This document shows, piece after piece, positions 25,004-32,678 of a stretch of DNA of 64,000 nucleotides. The notes beneath the pieces are model-generated. The model was not told the DNA's origin and searched no databases. It saw nothing but the letters and a program-made list of their open reading frames with translations. Source of the DNA: Natronosporangium sp035305625 (GTDB taxonomy: Bacteria; Actinomycetota; Actinomycetes; Mycobacteriales; Micromonosporaceae). Location of the stretch: contig CAWEKD010000011.1 in NCBI GenBank assembly GCA_963809545.1, forward strand, positions 62,001-126,000. The letters are read 5' to 3'. Every line of letters begins with the position of its first letter. Within the stretch, counting starts at the first letter, position 1. Position numbers and translations under genes: made by a program.

Positions 25004-26218
25004 CTATCCGCGGCGGGCCACCGCCCGGGCGGAGACCAGCCACTGCTCGGCGAGATCCAACCGGTCCCGGGTGGCCTGCTCCCACGCCGGCTCCTGCACC
25101 CGGTACGGACCGGTGGCCAGCGACAGCACCACCGCCGCCACCCGGTACCGCAGATCGGCCGGATCCACCGTGCGCTCAAACACCCTCAGGTAGCGGCTGC
25201 CGGCCTGGTTGATGACCGAGGCGCGGGCGGGGTCCAACTGGCTCAGCACCGCCAGGTGCCCTAGCAGGCAGCCGAGGTCGTCCAGCCGATCCCCGGGCCC
25301 CGCGGTGTCGATGTCCAGCAGGCCGGTGATCCGGCCGTCCTGCACCCGAATCTGGCTCTCGTAGAAGTCCCCGTGCACCGGTACCACCGGGCCGGTGCCC
25401 GCCTCGGCGGCCAGCGCCTCCCCCAACTGACGGGCCTGCTCGGCCCGGTCCGGCAGCACTCCGCCCACCACCGCGGCGTAGTGGCCGGCCCGGGCCAGCC
25501 ACGAACGACGCGCCGGGGCCTCGGTCAGCTCCGTCGGCAACCGGTCCAACAGCGCCAGAATCGCCGCCCCGGACGGTAACGGGCTGTCGCTCCGCAGCGC
25601 CTCCCGCATGGTCTGGCCGGGCAGCATCTGCAGTACCAGCAGCCCCTCAGGGGTGTAGCCGAGACTGGGCGGGGCCGGCACCCCCGCGCTGGTCACCAGC
25701 CGGTGGCGGCGGTGCAGCGCCTCCACCCGGTTAGGTCGGACCACTTTCAGAAACAGCCGGCCGGCCGGCCCGATCGCCTCCACGACCGCCCGTCGGCGTG
25801 GCCGGTAGGCGCGGAGGAGCAACTGCACCGGGCCGTCCCCCAGCCCGAACGACCGCAGCAGCTCAGCCACGGCCGTGGGGTTCATGGCCACCGCCAACGC
25901 CGGCAGGTACGGGTCGTGGGGGAAGCGCCACACCGCCACGCGGTCGGTACCGTCCCCCACCACCAGCGCCCCGGCGGGAGGGCGGCCGGTGTAGATGGCC
26001 ATCCGCTCCTCAGTGAGGTGCCCGTCCGGCCACCGCACCTGCACCCGGTAGGCGGCGGTGGAGCCGCTGCGGGGCTGGTGGTCCACCTGCTGCGGGCGCC
26101 ACCGCACCACTTCGGCGTCCACCTCGGCCAGGGCGGCCGACAGAATCTGGCCCGCCGGTGCCCCGGTCAGTAACTCGAGGTCGCGGCGGCGGGAACGGGT
26201 GGGCCCAGGTCCGGTCAT
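25004..26218 (-). CDS. Aminoglycoside phosphotransferase (APH)-family kinase
   Basis: A 404-aa protein with an extra N-terminal domain of about 130 residues (VDAEVVRWRPQQVDHQPRSG) before a protein-kinase-like APH fold. The catalytic loop is VPVHGDFYESQI and the metal-binding segment is GLLDIDTAGPGDRLDDLG. An upstream Lys in RLFLKVVRPNRVEALHRRH is likely the ATP-contact residue. APH-fold kinases phosphorylate antibiotics, sugars, choline or other metabolites; the substrate cannot be told from the sequence. The ATG at 26218 follows GGAGG with 6-nt spacing. It lies 76 bases after the response regulator gene on the same strand, so it may be part of that operon. Confidence 0.82.
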   Translation of the reverse strand: MTGPGPTRSRRRDLELLTGAPAGQILSAALAEVDAEVVRWRPQQVDHQPRSGSTAAYRVQVRWPDGHLTEERMAIYTGRPPAGALVVGDGTDRVAVWRFPHDPYLPALAVAMNPTAVAELLRSFGLGDGPVQLLLRAYRPRRRAVVEAIGPAGRLFLKVVRPNRVEALHRRHRLVTSAGVPAPPSLGYTPEGLLVLQMLPGQTMREALRSDSPLPSGAAILALLDRLPTELTEAPARRSWLARAGHYAAVVGGVLPDRAEQARQLGEALAAEAGTGPVVPVHGDFYESQIRVQDGRITGLLDIDTAGPGDRLDDLGCLLGHLAVLSQLDPARASVINQAGSRYLRVFERTVDPADLRYRVAAVVLSLATGPYRVQEPAWEQATRDRLDLAEQWLVSARAVARRG

Positions 26219-26294
26219 GTCGCCCTCCTTGGTGACGCCGGAGCCCTCCTGAGAAGCCGGGGGTGCCTGTCCGTCCATACCTCATTCCGTCCTG

Positions 26295-26954
26295 TCACGA
26301 CACCAACCGGTATCCCATTCCCCGTACCGTCTGGATCAAATCAGCGCCCAGCTTGCGCCGCAGGTAACCGATGTAGACGTCAACCACATTGGAGCCCGGG
26401 TCGTGTCCGAGCCCCCACACCCGGTCCAGCAGCTGCTCCCGGCTCAGCACCTGTCCGGGGTGTCGGGCCAGCGCCTCGGCCAGCAGGAACTCTTTGGCGG
26501 TCAACTCCACCTCGCGGCCGTCCACGGCCGCGATCCGACGCACCAGATCCAGCCGCAGCCGCCCGGCCACCAGTTCGGTCGGGGTGGCCCGCCCCTGGCC
26601 CCGCAACCGAGCCCGGACGCGCGCCAGCAGCTCCTCGAAACTGAACGGCTTGGTCAGATAGTCGTCCGCACCCAGGTCCAGCCCGGTCACCCGATCCGGC
26701 ACCGCGTCGCGGGCGGTGAGGACGATCACCGGCAGCCGGTCCCCGCGGGCGCGCAACTGCGCCAGCACCGCGAGCCCGTCCTGACCGGGCAGTCCCAGGT
26801 CGAGGATCATCAGGTCGAAATCTTCACTACGCGCGTACGCGGCCGCGTCCACCCCACTGTCGACCACGGTGGTCACGTATCCGGCGGCGCGCAGGCCTTT
26901 TTGTAGGAACGAGGCGATCCGCGGCTCGTCCTCCGCGATCAGCACCCGGTTCAT
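26295..26954 (-). CDS. OmpR-family response regulator
   Basis: A 219-aa two-component DNA-binding regulator. The receiver domain has the acidic pair in LIAEDEPRI, the phosphoacceptor Asp52 in LDLGLPG, the Thr80 switch and Lys102 in TKPFSFEELL. The C-terminal winged helix (about 125-219) includes VELTAKEFLLAEALARHPG, LDRVWGLGHDPGSNVVDVY and YLRRKLG. The ATG overlaps the histidine-kinase stop as ATGA, so the two are translated together. Its likely targets are the direct repeats at 28763-28789 and 24966-24992 (inference). Confidence 0.94.
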   Translation of the reverse strand: MNRVLIAEDEPRIASFLQKGLRAAGYVTTVVDSGVDAAAYARSEDFDLMILDLGLPGQDGLAVLAQLRARGDRLPVIVLTARDAVPDRVTGLDLGADDYLTKPFSFEELLARVRARLRGQGRATPTELVAGRLRLDLVRRIAAVDGREVELTAKEFLLAEALARHPGQVLSREQLLDRVWGLGHDPGSNVVDVYIGYLRRKLGADLIQTVRGMGYRLVS

Positions 26955-28438
26955 CGCGCTCCGCTCTCCCGTGCCGCTTGTTGATCAAGCGGTATCTCCA
27001 GCGTAAAGGTTGCGCCTTCCCCGGGAGCGCTGGTCACGGTGACCCGGCCCCGGTGGGCGACGGCGATCGCCCGGACTATCGCCAATCCCAGGCCGACCCC
27101 CTCCGGTCGACTCCGCCCCGCGCCGGCCCGCTGGAACAGCTCGAAGATCCGCTCTTGGTCGGCCGGGTCGATCCCTACCCCGGTGTCACTGACCGCCAGC
27201 GCCAGCCACTCCCCCCGTACCTGGGCGGACAGGCGGACCCGGTCTCCCGGTTGGGTGAACTGGACCGCGTTCTGGGCCAATTGGGTGATCGCCTGTTCCA
27301 GCCGCTGCCGATCGGCCCGCACGGTCACCTCCGCCACCGGGCCGAGCTCCCAGTCCCGGGGGCCGAGCGCGCTGGCTTTGGCGTACAGGTCGGTCATCAT
27401 CGCCGCCACGTCGACCTCCGCCAAGCGTAGGAAGTCCGGCTGCTCCGCCCGCGCCAACACCAGCAGGTCGTTGACCATCCGGCTCATCCGGTCCAGCTCA
27501 TCGGTGACCAGGGCCACCGTCTCCCGCCGCTCCTCCGGGTCGTCCCCCATCAACTCCAGGTGGCCGCGCACGATGGTGATCGGGGTCCGCAGCTCGTGCC
27601 CCACCATTCGCAGGAAGGTCTGCTGGTGGGCGAAGGCCTGCTCCAGCCGCTCCACCATCGCGTTGAAGGTCCGGGCCAGCACCGCCACCTCGTCGGAGCC
27701 GGTCACCTCGATCCGGCGGGACAGGTCGGTCTCCTGGATGGTCCGGGCGGTCTCGGTGACCGCCCGCAGCGGCCGCAACGCCCGCCCCATCGCCAGATAG
27801 CCACCGGCGCCCACCACCGCGATCACCAGCAGGCAGGCCGCCAGCATGGTGCGCACCGCCCGGTCCAGGTCGGCGCGCTGCTCCTGCGGGAACTGGGCCA
27901 CTACCACATGCCCGCGCTGCTGGCCGTCGATCACCACCGGGACCACCAGCCACCGGGCCGGCCCGGCCGGGGTGTCGGCGGTCTCGCCGTAGGTGCTGCT
28001 CGTCGTCGAGGTCCAGGCGGTGACCAGGGCGGGCTCGCGGGTCAGGTCGTACGGGGCGGCGCTACTGGCGCCGTAGAACTCGCCGTCGACGAACACCAGC
28101 ACCGCCTCGTTCTGCTGCGGCTCGTTCCGCTCCAGGTACGTGTCGGCGATCGCGGCCAGATCGGTGCCGAACGGCTGGCCGGTGGCCGGGTCCACCCCGT
28201 CGGCGAGCCGCCGGAACTCGCTCACCTCCTGCGCCAGATCCTCGGTGACCTGGGCGTCCAGCTGGTTGAGCAGCACCTGCCGGACCACCAGCACCGAGGC
28301 GAGCGTGGCGATGGCGAGCATCAGCAGCGCCCAGCCCAGCATCCGCAACCGGAGACTGAGCGTGGGGCGCCACCACCGGCGCCGCTCCGGCCGCGGCTCG
28401 GGCGCGGAGCCGGTGGCCGCGGGGTCAGTAGTCGTCAT
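26951..28438 (-). CDS. Sensor histidine kinase with HAMP domain
   Basis: A 495-aa membrane kinase. TM1 lies at about 34-56 (LGWALLMLAIATLASVLVV) and TM2 at about 199-219 (LAACLLVIAVVGAGGYLAMG), framing an extracellular sensor domain of about 140 residues. HAMP is at 215-270, and the phosphoacceptor His281 is in FLRMVGHELRTPITIV. The ATPase domain has the N-box QLAQNAVQF, the G1 box DTGVGID and the G2 box GVGLGLAIV. The ATG at 28438 is chosen because upstream codons are an out-of-frame overlap with the acidic-protein gene, whose end it overlaps by 14 bases. The ligand is unknown. Confidence 0.93.
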   Translation of the reverse strand: MTTTDPAATGSAPEPRPERRRWWRPTLSLRLRMLGWALLMLAIATLASVLVVRQVLLNQLDAQVTEDLAQEVSEFRRLADGVDPATGQPFGTDLAAIADTYLERNEPQQNEAVLVFVDGEFYGASSAAPYDLTREPALVTAWTSTTSSTYGETADTPAGPARWLVVPVVIDGQQRGHVVVAQFPQEQRADLDRAVRTMLAACLLVIAVVGAGGYLAMGRALRPLRAVTETARTIQETDLSRRIEVTGSDEVAVLARTFNAMVERLEQAFAHQQTFLRMVGHELRTPITIVRGHLELMGDDPEERRETVALVTDELDRMSRMVNDLLVLARAEQPDFLRLAEVDVAAMMTDLYAKASALGPRDWELGPVAEVTVRADRQRLEQAITQLAQNAVQFTQPGDRVRLSAQVRGEWLALAVSDTGVGIDPADQERIFELFQRAGAGRSRPEGVGLGLAIVRAIAVAHRGRVTVTSAPGEGATFTLEIPLDQQAARESGAR

Positions 28439-28727
28439 CCGGGCTGTCCGCCGAGTCGGCCGGGTCGTACCAGTCGTCATCCAGGTCGTCGCCGCTAAGG
28501 TCGTCCCCCTCGTCGTCCGGGCTGTCGGCGCTGGCCCCGTCATCGTCGTCATCGTCGTCGTCGGCGTCGAGCCGGGCCGGTGGCAGGGTAGGCTCCGGGT
28601 CCGCCGGTGACTCGATCTCGATTTCAGAGACCGGGGCCGGTGGCAGCAGGGTCGGTAACCCCACTCCCAGGAACAACGCCAACAGGGCGGCCAGCCCCAC
28701 CCCGGTGGCAATCCGCTGCGCGTTCAC
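28425..28727 (-). CDS. Small membrane-anchored poly-Asp protein, first gene of the two-component operon
   Basis: A 100-aa protein of unknown function. It has one hydrophobic helix (RIATGVGLAALLALFLGVGLP-like, about residues 4-25). An extracytoplasmic tail follows, dominated by Asp with a run of eight Asp, GDDLSGDDLDDDWYDPADSA and a terminal SPDDDY. The start is uncertain: the GTG at 28727 is preferred because the in-frame ATG at 28763 lies inside the operator sequence. Its end overlaps the histidine-kinase start, placing it in the operon. It may modulate the sensor, for example by concentrating divalent cations or cationic peptides near it; that is inference only. Confidence 0.68.
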   Translation of the reverse strand: MNAQRIATGVGLAALLALFLGVGLPTLLPPAPVSEIEIESPADPEPTLPPARLDADDDDDDDDGASADSPDDEGDDLSGDDLDDDWYDPADSADSPDDDY

Positions 28728-28762
28728 TCCTCGAGTCTGGCCGGTCTCTCCGCCCGCCACCA

Positions 28763-28789
28763 TGAGGGTGGGGTGAGAACCTTCTCATC
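28763..28789 (-). promoter_or_regulatory. Putative response-regulator operator before the two-component operon
   Basis: On the minus strand it begins GATGAGAAGG and continues TTCTCACCCCACCCTCA, giving the same 11-bp-phased TTCTCA/CCCTCA repeat as 24966-24992. It lies about 36 bases before the GTG of the poly-Asp gene, suggesting autoregulation. Confidence 0.55.
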
Positions 28790-28800
28790 CAGGACGCGAA

Positions 28801-28830
28801 GAGGGGAACCAGCCGTCGCTGGTTCCCCTC
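28801..28830 (-). terminator. nrdJ terminator hairpin
   Basis: A perfect 13-bp stem (GAGGGGAACCAGC and complement) with a CGTC loop lies 60 bases past the nrdJ stop and just before the next operator. Confidence 0.8.
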
Positions 28831-28889
28831 CTACATCCGGTGACGCCCGGACTGTCCGCGCCGCTGGGTAACGGCAGCGCCCCGCCGGC

Positions 28890-31751
28890 TCAGCTGCACC
28901 CGGAGGTGGAGCCGCAGCCTTCGCAGACGTAGCAGCTACCCGCCGGCCGCATCTTCGTGCCGCAGGTCAGGCACAGCGGTGCGTCCGCGGCCTTGCCGAT
29001 CACCGACTCCACCAGCTCCGTGGAGGAGCCGGCCTGCACCGGCGGGGTGTCGGCCGGACGCTCCGCGCCGGGGGCGGGCCGGGTGGCGGGTTTGGCCGAT
29101 ACCGGCGCGGTCGCCAGTGCGGTCAGATCCACCTCGTCGCTGTCCCCGGCTTCGGCCCGGACCGCGGCCGCCCGCTCCTCCGCGGTGAAGATGCCCAGTT
29201 CGGCGCGCTTCTCGTACGGCAGGAAGTCCAGCGCGAGCCGCCGCGCCACATAGTCCATCACCGACGACGCCATCCGGATGTCCGGGTCGTCGGTCATGCC
29301 GGCCGGCTCGAACCGCATGTTCATGAACTTCTCGACGTACTTCTCCAGCGGCACGCCGTACTGCAGCGCCACCGACACCGCCAGCGAGAACGCGTCCATC
29401 ATCCCGGCCAGGGTGGAGCCCTGCTTGCCGAACTTCAGGAAGATCTCCCCCAGCCCGTCGTCCGGGTACGAGGAGGCGGTGAGGTACCCCTCGGCGTCCC
29501 CGACCGCGAACGAGACCGTCTGCGACGGCCGCTTCTTCGGCAGCCGCCGGCGCACCGGCCGGTACTCGACCACCTTCTCCGGCTCAGCCTCGGCCTTGCT
29601 CGACTTGGCGCTGGACAGCGGCTGACCGACCTTGCAGTTGTCCCGGTAGATCGCCAGCGCCTTCAGGCCCAGCCGCCACCCTTCGAGGTAGATCTGCTCG
29701 ACGTCCTCCACCGTGGCCGACTCCGGCATGTTGACGGTCTTGGAGATCGCCCCGCTCAGGAAGGGCTGGCAGGCGGCCATCATCCGGATGTGCCCCATCG
29801 GGGAGATCGCCCGCTGCCCCATCGCGCAGTCGAACACCGGGTAGTGCTCCGGCTTCAGACCGGGCGCGTCCACCACGTGCCCGTGCTCCGCCACGTAGTT
29901 GACGATCGCCTCGATCTGCTCCTGCGGGTAACCGAGGGTCCGCAGCGCCCGCGGCACGGTCTGGTTGACGATCTGCATCGACCCGCCACCGACCAGCTTC
30001 TTGAACTTGACCAGTGCCAGGTCCGGCTCGATCCCGGTGGTGTCGCAGTCGAGCATGAAGCTGATCGTGCCGGTGGGGGCGATCAGGCTGGCCTGAGCGT
30101 TCCGCCACCCGTGGGTCATGCCCAGCTCGTTCCCCCACCGCCACTGCCGCGCCGCCTCCTGGGAGATCGCGATCGCGTTCGGCAGGGTGGCCTTGATCTG
30201 GTCGTTGGCCGCGGCGTGCTTGCGCATCACCCGCTGGTGGGCCTTGGCGTTCCGGGCGTACCCCTCGTACGGGCCGACCACCTTGGCCAGCTCGGCGGAG
30301 CGCCGATAGGCGGTCGCGGTCATCAGCGAGGTGATCGACGCCGCCAGCGACCGCCCGTCCTCCGAGTCGTACGGCAGCCCACAGGCCATCAGCAGCGCGC
30401 CCAGGTTGGCGTACCCGATCCCCAGCTGCCGGTAGGCCCGGGTGGTCTCGGCGATCTTCTGGGTCGGGAAGTCGGCGAAGCAGATCGAGATGTCCATCGC
30501 GGTGATCACCAGCTCCACCGCCTTGACGAACTTCTCGACCTCGAAGACCTGGTCTTCCTCGCGGAGGAACTTCATCAGGTTCAGCGAGGCCAGGTTGCAG
30601 GAGGAGTTGTCCAGTGACATGTACTCACTGCACGGGTTGCTGGCGGTGATCCGCCCGGTCTCCGGGTTGGTGTGCCAGTCGTTGATGGTGTCGTCGTACT
30701 GCACCCCCGGGTCGGCGCACTCCCAGGCCGCCTGCGCAATCTTGCGGAACAGCTCCCGGGCGTCCACCGTCTCCACCACCGACCCGTCCAGCCGGGCCCG
30801 TAGGTCGAACGTGCCGCCGCTCTCCACCGCCCGCATGAACTCGTCGCTGACCCGGACCGAGTTGTTGGCGTTCTGGTACTGGACGCTGACGATGTCCTTG
30901 CCCCCCAGGTCCATGTCGAACCCGGCGTCCCGCAGCGCCCGGATCTTCTTCTCCTCCCGGGCCTTGGTCTCGATGAACTCCTCGATGTCCGGGTGGTCGA
31001 TGTCCAGAATCACCATCTTGGCCGCCCGCCGGGTGGCCCCACCGGACTTGATGGTGCCGGCGGAGGCGTCCGCGCCCCGCATGAAGCTGACCGGACCGGA
31101 GGCGGTGCCACCGGAGGAGAGCAGCTCCTTGGAGGAGCGGATCTTCGACAGGTTGACCCCGGCCCCGGAGCCCCCCTTGAAGATCAGACCCTCCTCCTTG
31201 TACCAGTCCAGGATGGACTCTATGGAATCGTCGACCGACAGGATGAAGCACGCCGACACCTGCTGCGGCGACGAGGTGCCGACGTTGAACCAGACCGGGG
31301 AGTTGAAGCTGAAGTACTGGTGGAGCAGCAGATAGGTCAGCTCGTGGGCGAACACCTCGGCGTCCTCCGCCGTGGCGAAGTAGCCGTGCTGTTCGCCGGC
31401 GGCCCGGTAGGTGTTGACCACCCGGTCGATGAGCTGCTTGAGCGACCACTCCCGCTCCGGAGTGCCCAGCGCCCCCCGGAAGTACTTGCTGGCGACGATG
31501 TTCGACGCGTTGATGCTCCAGAAGTCGGGGAACTCCACACCCCGCTGTTCAAAGTTGATCGATCCGTCGCGCCAGTTGGTCATCACCACGTCCCGGCGCT
31601 CCCAGGTGACCTGGTCGTACGGGTGGACGCCGGGGGTGGTCCACACTCGCTCGATCGTCAGCCCCTTACGCGGCACGCTCCGACCATTTGGACTTACCGC
31701 CGGTCGGTCGGCTTGGGTTGTCCGCCCTGCCGGCTGGTCGGCACCCGTCAT
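28890..31751 (-). CDS. nrdJ: Vitamin B12-dependent ribonucleoside-diphosphate reductase (class II)
   Basis: This enzyme reduces ribonucleotides to deoxyribonucleotides using adenosylcobalamin, independent of oxygen. The 953-aa protein has the ten-stranded barrel with active-site residues in NPCSEYMS (Asn, Cys, Glu) and the redox Cys in SACFILSVDD. GGSGAGVNLSKIRSS is the phosphate loop. The C-terminus carries the CLTCGTKM ... CYVCEGCGSTSGCS cysteine-rich tail that re-reduces the active site. The ATG at 31751 follows GATGGGAA. It is downstream of nrdR and probably co-transcribed from the NrdR-box promoter. I saw no cobalamin riboswitch in the 86-base nrdR-nrdJ gap. Confidence 0.96.
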   Translation of the reverse strand: MTGADQPAGRTTQADRPAVSPNGRSVPRKGLTIERVWTTPGVHPYDQVTWERRDVVMTNWRDGSINFEQRGVEFPDFWSINASNIVASKYFRGALGTPEREWSLKQLIDRVVNTYRAAGEQHGYFATAEDAEVFAHELTYLLLHQYFSFNSPVWFNVGTSSPQQVSACFILSVDDSIESILDWYKEEGLIFKGGSGAGVNLSKIRSSKELLSSGGTASGPVSFMRGADASAGTIKSGGATRRAAKMVILDIDHPDIEEFIETKAREEKKIRALRDAGFDMDLGGKDIVSVQYQNANNSVRVSDEFMRAVESGGTFDLRARLDGSVVETVDARELFRKIAQAAWECADPGVQYDDTINDWHTNPETGRITASNPCSEYMSLDNSSCNLASLNLMKFLREEDQVFEVEKFVKAVELVITAMDISICFADFPTQKIAETTRAYRQLGIGYANLGALLMACGLPYDSEDGRSLAASITSLMTATAYRRSAELAKVVGPYEGYARNAKAHQRVMRKHAAANDQIKATLPNAIAISQEAARQWRWGNELGMTHGWRNAQASLIAPTGTISFMLDCDTTGIEPDLALVKFKKLVGGGSMQIVNQTVPRALRTLGYPQEQIEAIVNYVAEHGHVVDAPGLKPEHYPVFDCAMGQRAISPMGHIRMMAACQPFLSGAISKTVNMPESATVEDVEQIYLEGWRLGLKALAIYRDNCKVGQPLSSAKSSKAEAEPEKVVEYRPVRRRLPKKRPSQTVSFAVGDAEGYLTASSYPDDGLGEIFLKFGKQGSTLAGMMDAFSLAVSVALQYGVPLEKYVEKFMNMRFEPAGMTDDPDIRMASSVMDYVARRLALDFLPYEKRAELGIFTAEERAAAVRAEAGDSDEVDLTALATAPVSAKPATRPAPGAERPADTPPVQAGSSTELVESVIGKAADAPLCLTCGTKMRPAGSCYVCEGCGSTSGCS

Positions 31752-31837
31752 TTCCCATCAGCCCCCTGTCGGTGTCGGTGTGCGGCACGCAGGCCGCACC
31801 TGTCGATTCGTTCGGTCCGGTATTCCCTGCCCGCCGG

Positions 31838-32299
31838 TCACCCGGCGATCTCGGTCCGCGCCTGCCGCAACGCGGCGATCTCCCGCTCGAAGTCGTCCAG
31901 CGACTCAAACGAGCGGTAGACGCTGGCGAACCGTAGGTAAGCCACCTCATCCAGTTCCCGCAGCGGTCCCAGAATGGCCAGCCCTACCTCATGGCTGGGC
32001 ACCTCGGCCGGGCCACTGGCCCGGATCGTCTCCTCCACCCGCTGCGCGAGCAACGCGATGTCGTCCTCGTCCACCGGCCGCCCCTGGCACGCCTTGCGCA
32101 CCCCGGCGATGATCTTCTCTCGGCTGAACGGCTCGGTGACACCGCTGCGCTTGACGACTGCGAGCACGGTCTTCTCCACGGTGGTGAACCGCCGGCCGCA
32201 CTCCGGGCAATGCCGCCGTCGGCGGATCAGTGCCCCGTCCTCGGCCTCCCGGGAGTCGACCACCCGGGAATCAGGGTTACGACAGTACGGGCACCGCAC
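31838..32299 (-). CDS. nrdR: Transcriptional repressor NrdR
   Basis: A 153-aa ATP/dATP-sensing repressor of ribonucleotide reductase genes. The N-terminal zinc ribbon (CPYC ... CPECGRRFTTVE) and the ATP-cone (VVKRSGVTEPFSREKIIAGV to ELDEVAYLRFASVYRSF) are complete. The GTG at 32299 is chosen over 32308: GAGGAGG precedes it by 8 nt and the protein then starts with the canonical MRCPYCRNPDSRVVDSRE. It is located before nrdJ, and its own promoter region contains two NrdR boxes (autoregulation). Confidence 0.95.
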   Translation of the reverse strand: MRCPYCRNPDSRVVDSREAEDGALIRRRRHCPECGRRFTTVEKTVLAVVKRSGVTEPFSREKIIAGVRKACQGRPVDEDDIALLAQRVEETIRASGPAEVPSHEVGLAILGPLRELDEVAYLRFASVYRSFESLDDFEREIAALRQARTEIAG

Positions 32300-32362
32300 C
32301 TGTCGCACCTCCTCACCCGAGCCGACGCACCCGCGGGAACCCCACCACTACCTGTGGGGAAA

Positions 32363-32378
32363 CCACAACTTTTAGGTG
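32363..32378. promoter_or_regulatory. NrdR box 2
   Basis: The sequence CCACAACTTTTAGGTG matches 7 of 10 core positions of the NrdR-box consensus (acaCwAtATaTwGtgt). It lies exactly 32 bp from the better box, three helical turns, as known for paired NrdR sites. Confidence 0.6.
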
Positions 32379-32394
32379 ACCTACGTCGAGATAG

Positions 32395-32410
32395 CCACTA
32401 CATCTTGTGG
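32395..32410. promoter_or_regulatory. NrdR box 1
   Basis: CCACTACATCTTGTGG is a near palindrome matching 8 of 10 core positions of the NrdR consensus. It lies about 100 bases upstream of nrdR and would control nrdR-nrdJ. Confidence 0.7.
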
Positions 32411-32602
32411 TCCTGACACTAGCCCCCGCGGGTCTCGTTTGCAAGCCGAACGCGCGGATCCGCCGGGCCATCTTCACCCGCCCCGCCCCCGCCACGCGAC
32501 CGGCCCAACCGATGTACCACCGCGCGGATTGTACGTATGTACTATGGAAGTAGAGGTCATAATCCGCCCGTGACACCCGGCGGATAAGGCGTTGACCTGT
32601 TT

Positions 32603-32616
32603 CGTACGGGTGTTTG
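32603..32616 (+). promoter_or_regulatory. SOS (LexA) box of lexA
   Basis: CGTACGGGTGTTTG fits the actinobacterial LexA site CGAAC-N4-GTTYG with one deviation. It lies 5 bases after a TTGACC -35-like hexamer and 62 bases before the lexA start. The recA promoter has a similar site. Confidence 0.65.
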
Positions 32617-32678
32617 TGACAATGTCACCACCGTACGGTACGGTCAGCGAAACTATCAGCCGAGGAGGAGCGGGATCC

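Larger units (their letters stand above)
32300..32678. other. nrdR-lexA divergent intergenic region
   Basis: This is 379 bases with no credible gene. It holds two NrdR boxes on the nrdR side and an SOS box on the lexA side. In M. tuberculosis the SOS-induced LysM division inhibitor gene (Rv2719c) occupies the corresponding interval; no frame here resembles it. Confidence 0.7.

Noticed and set aside
31752..31837. Possible cobalamin riboswitch before nrdJ
   Set aside because: Only 86 bases separate nrdR and nrdJ, too short for the aptamer, and no B12-box-like sequence is visible. Regulation is better explained by the NrdR boxes.
32434..32452. GTTTG...CCGAAC inverted repeat as the lexA SOS box
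   Set aside because: The half-sites point outward, opposite to the CGAAC-N4-GTTCG arrangement; the box at 32603-32616 has the correct order.
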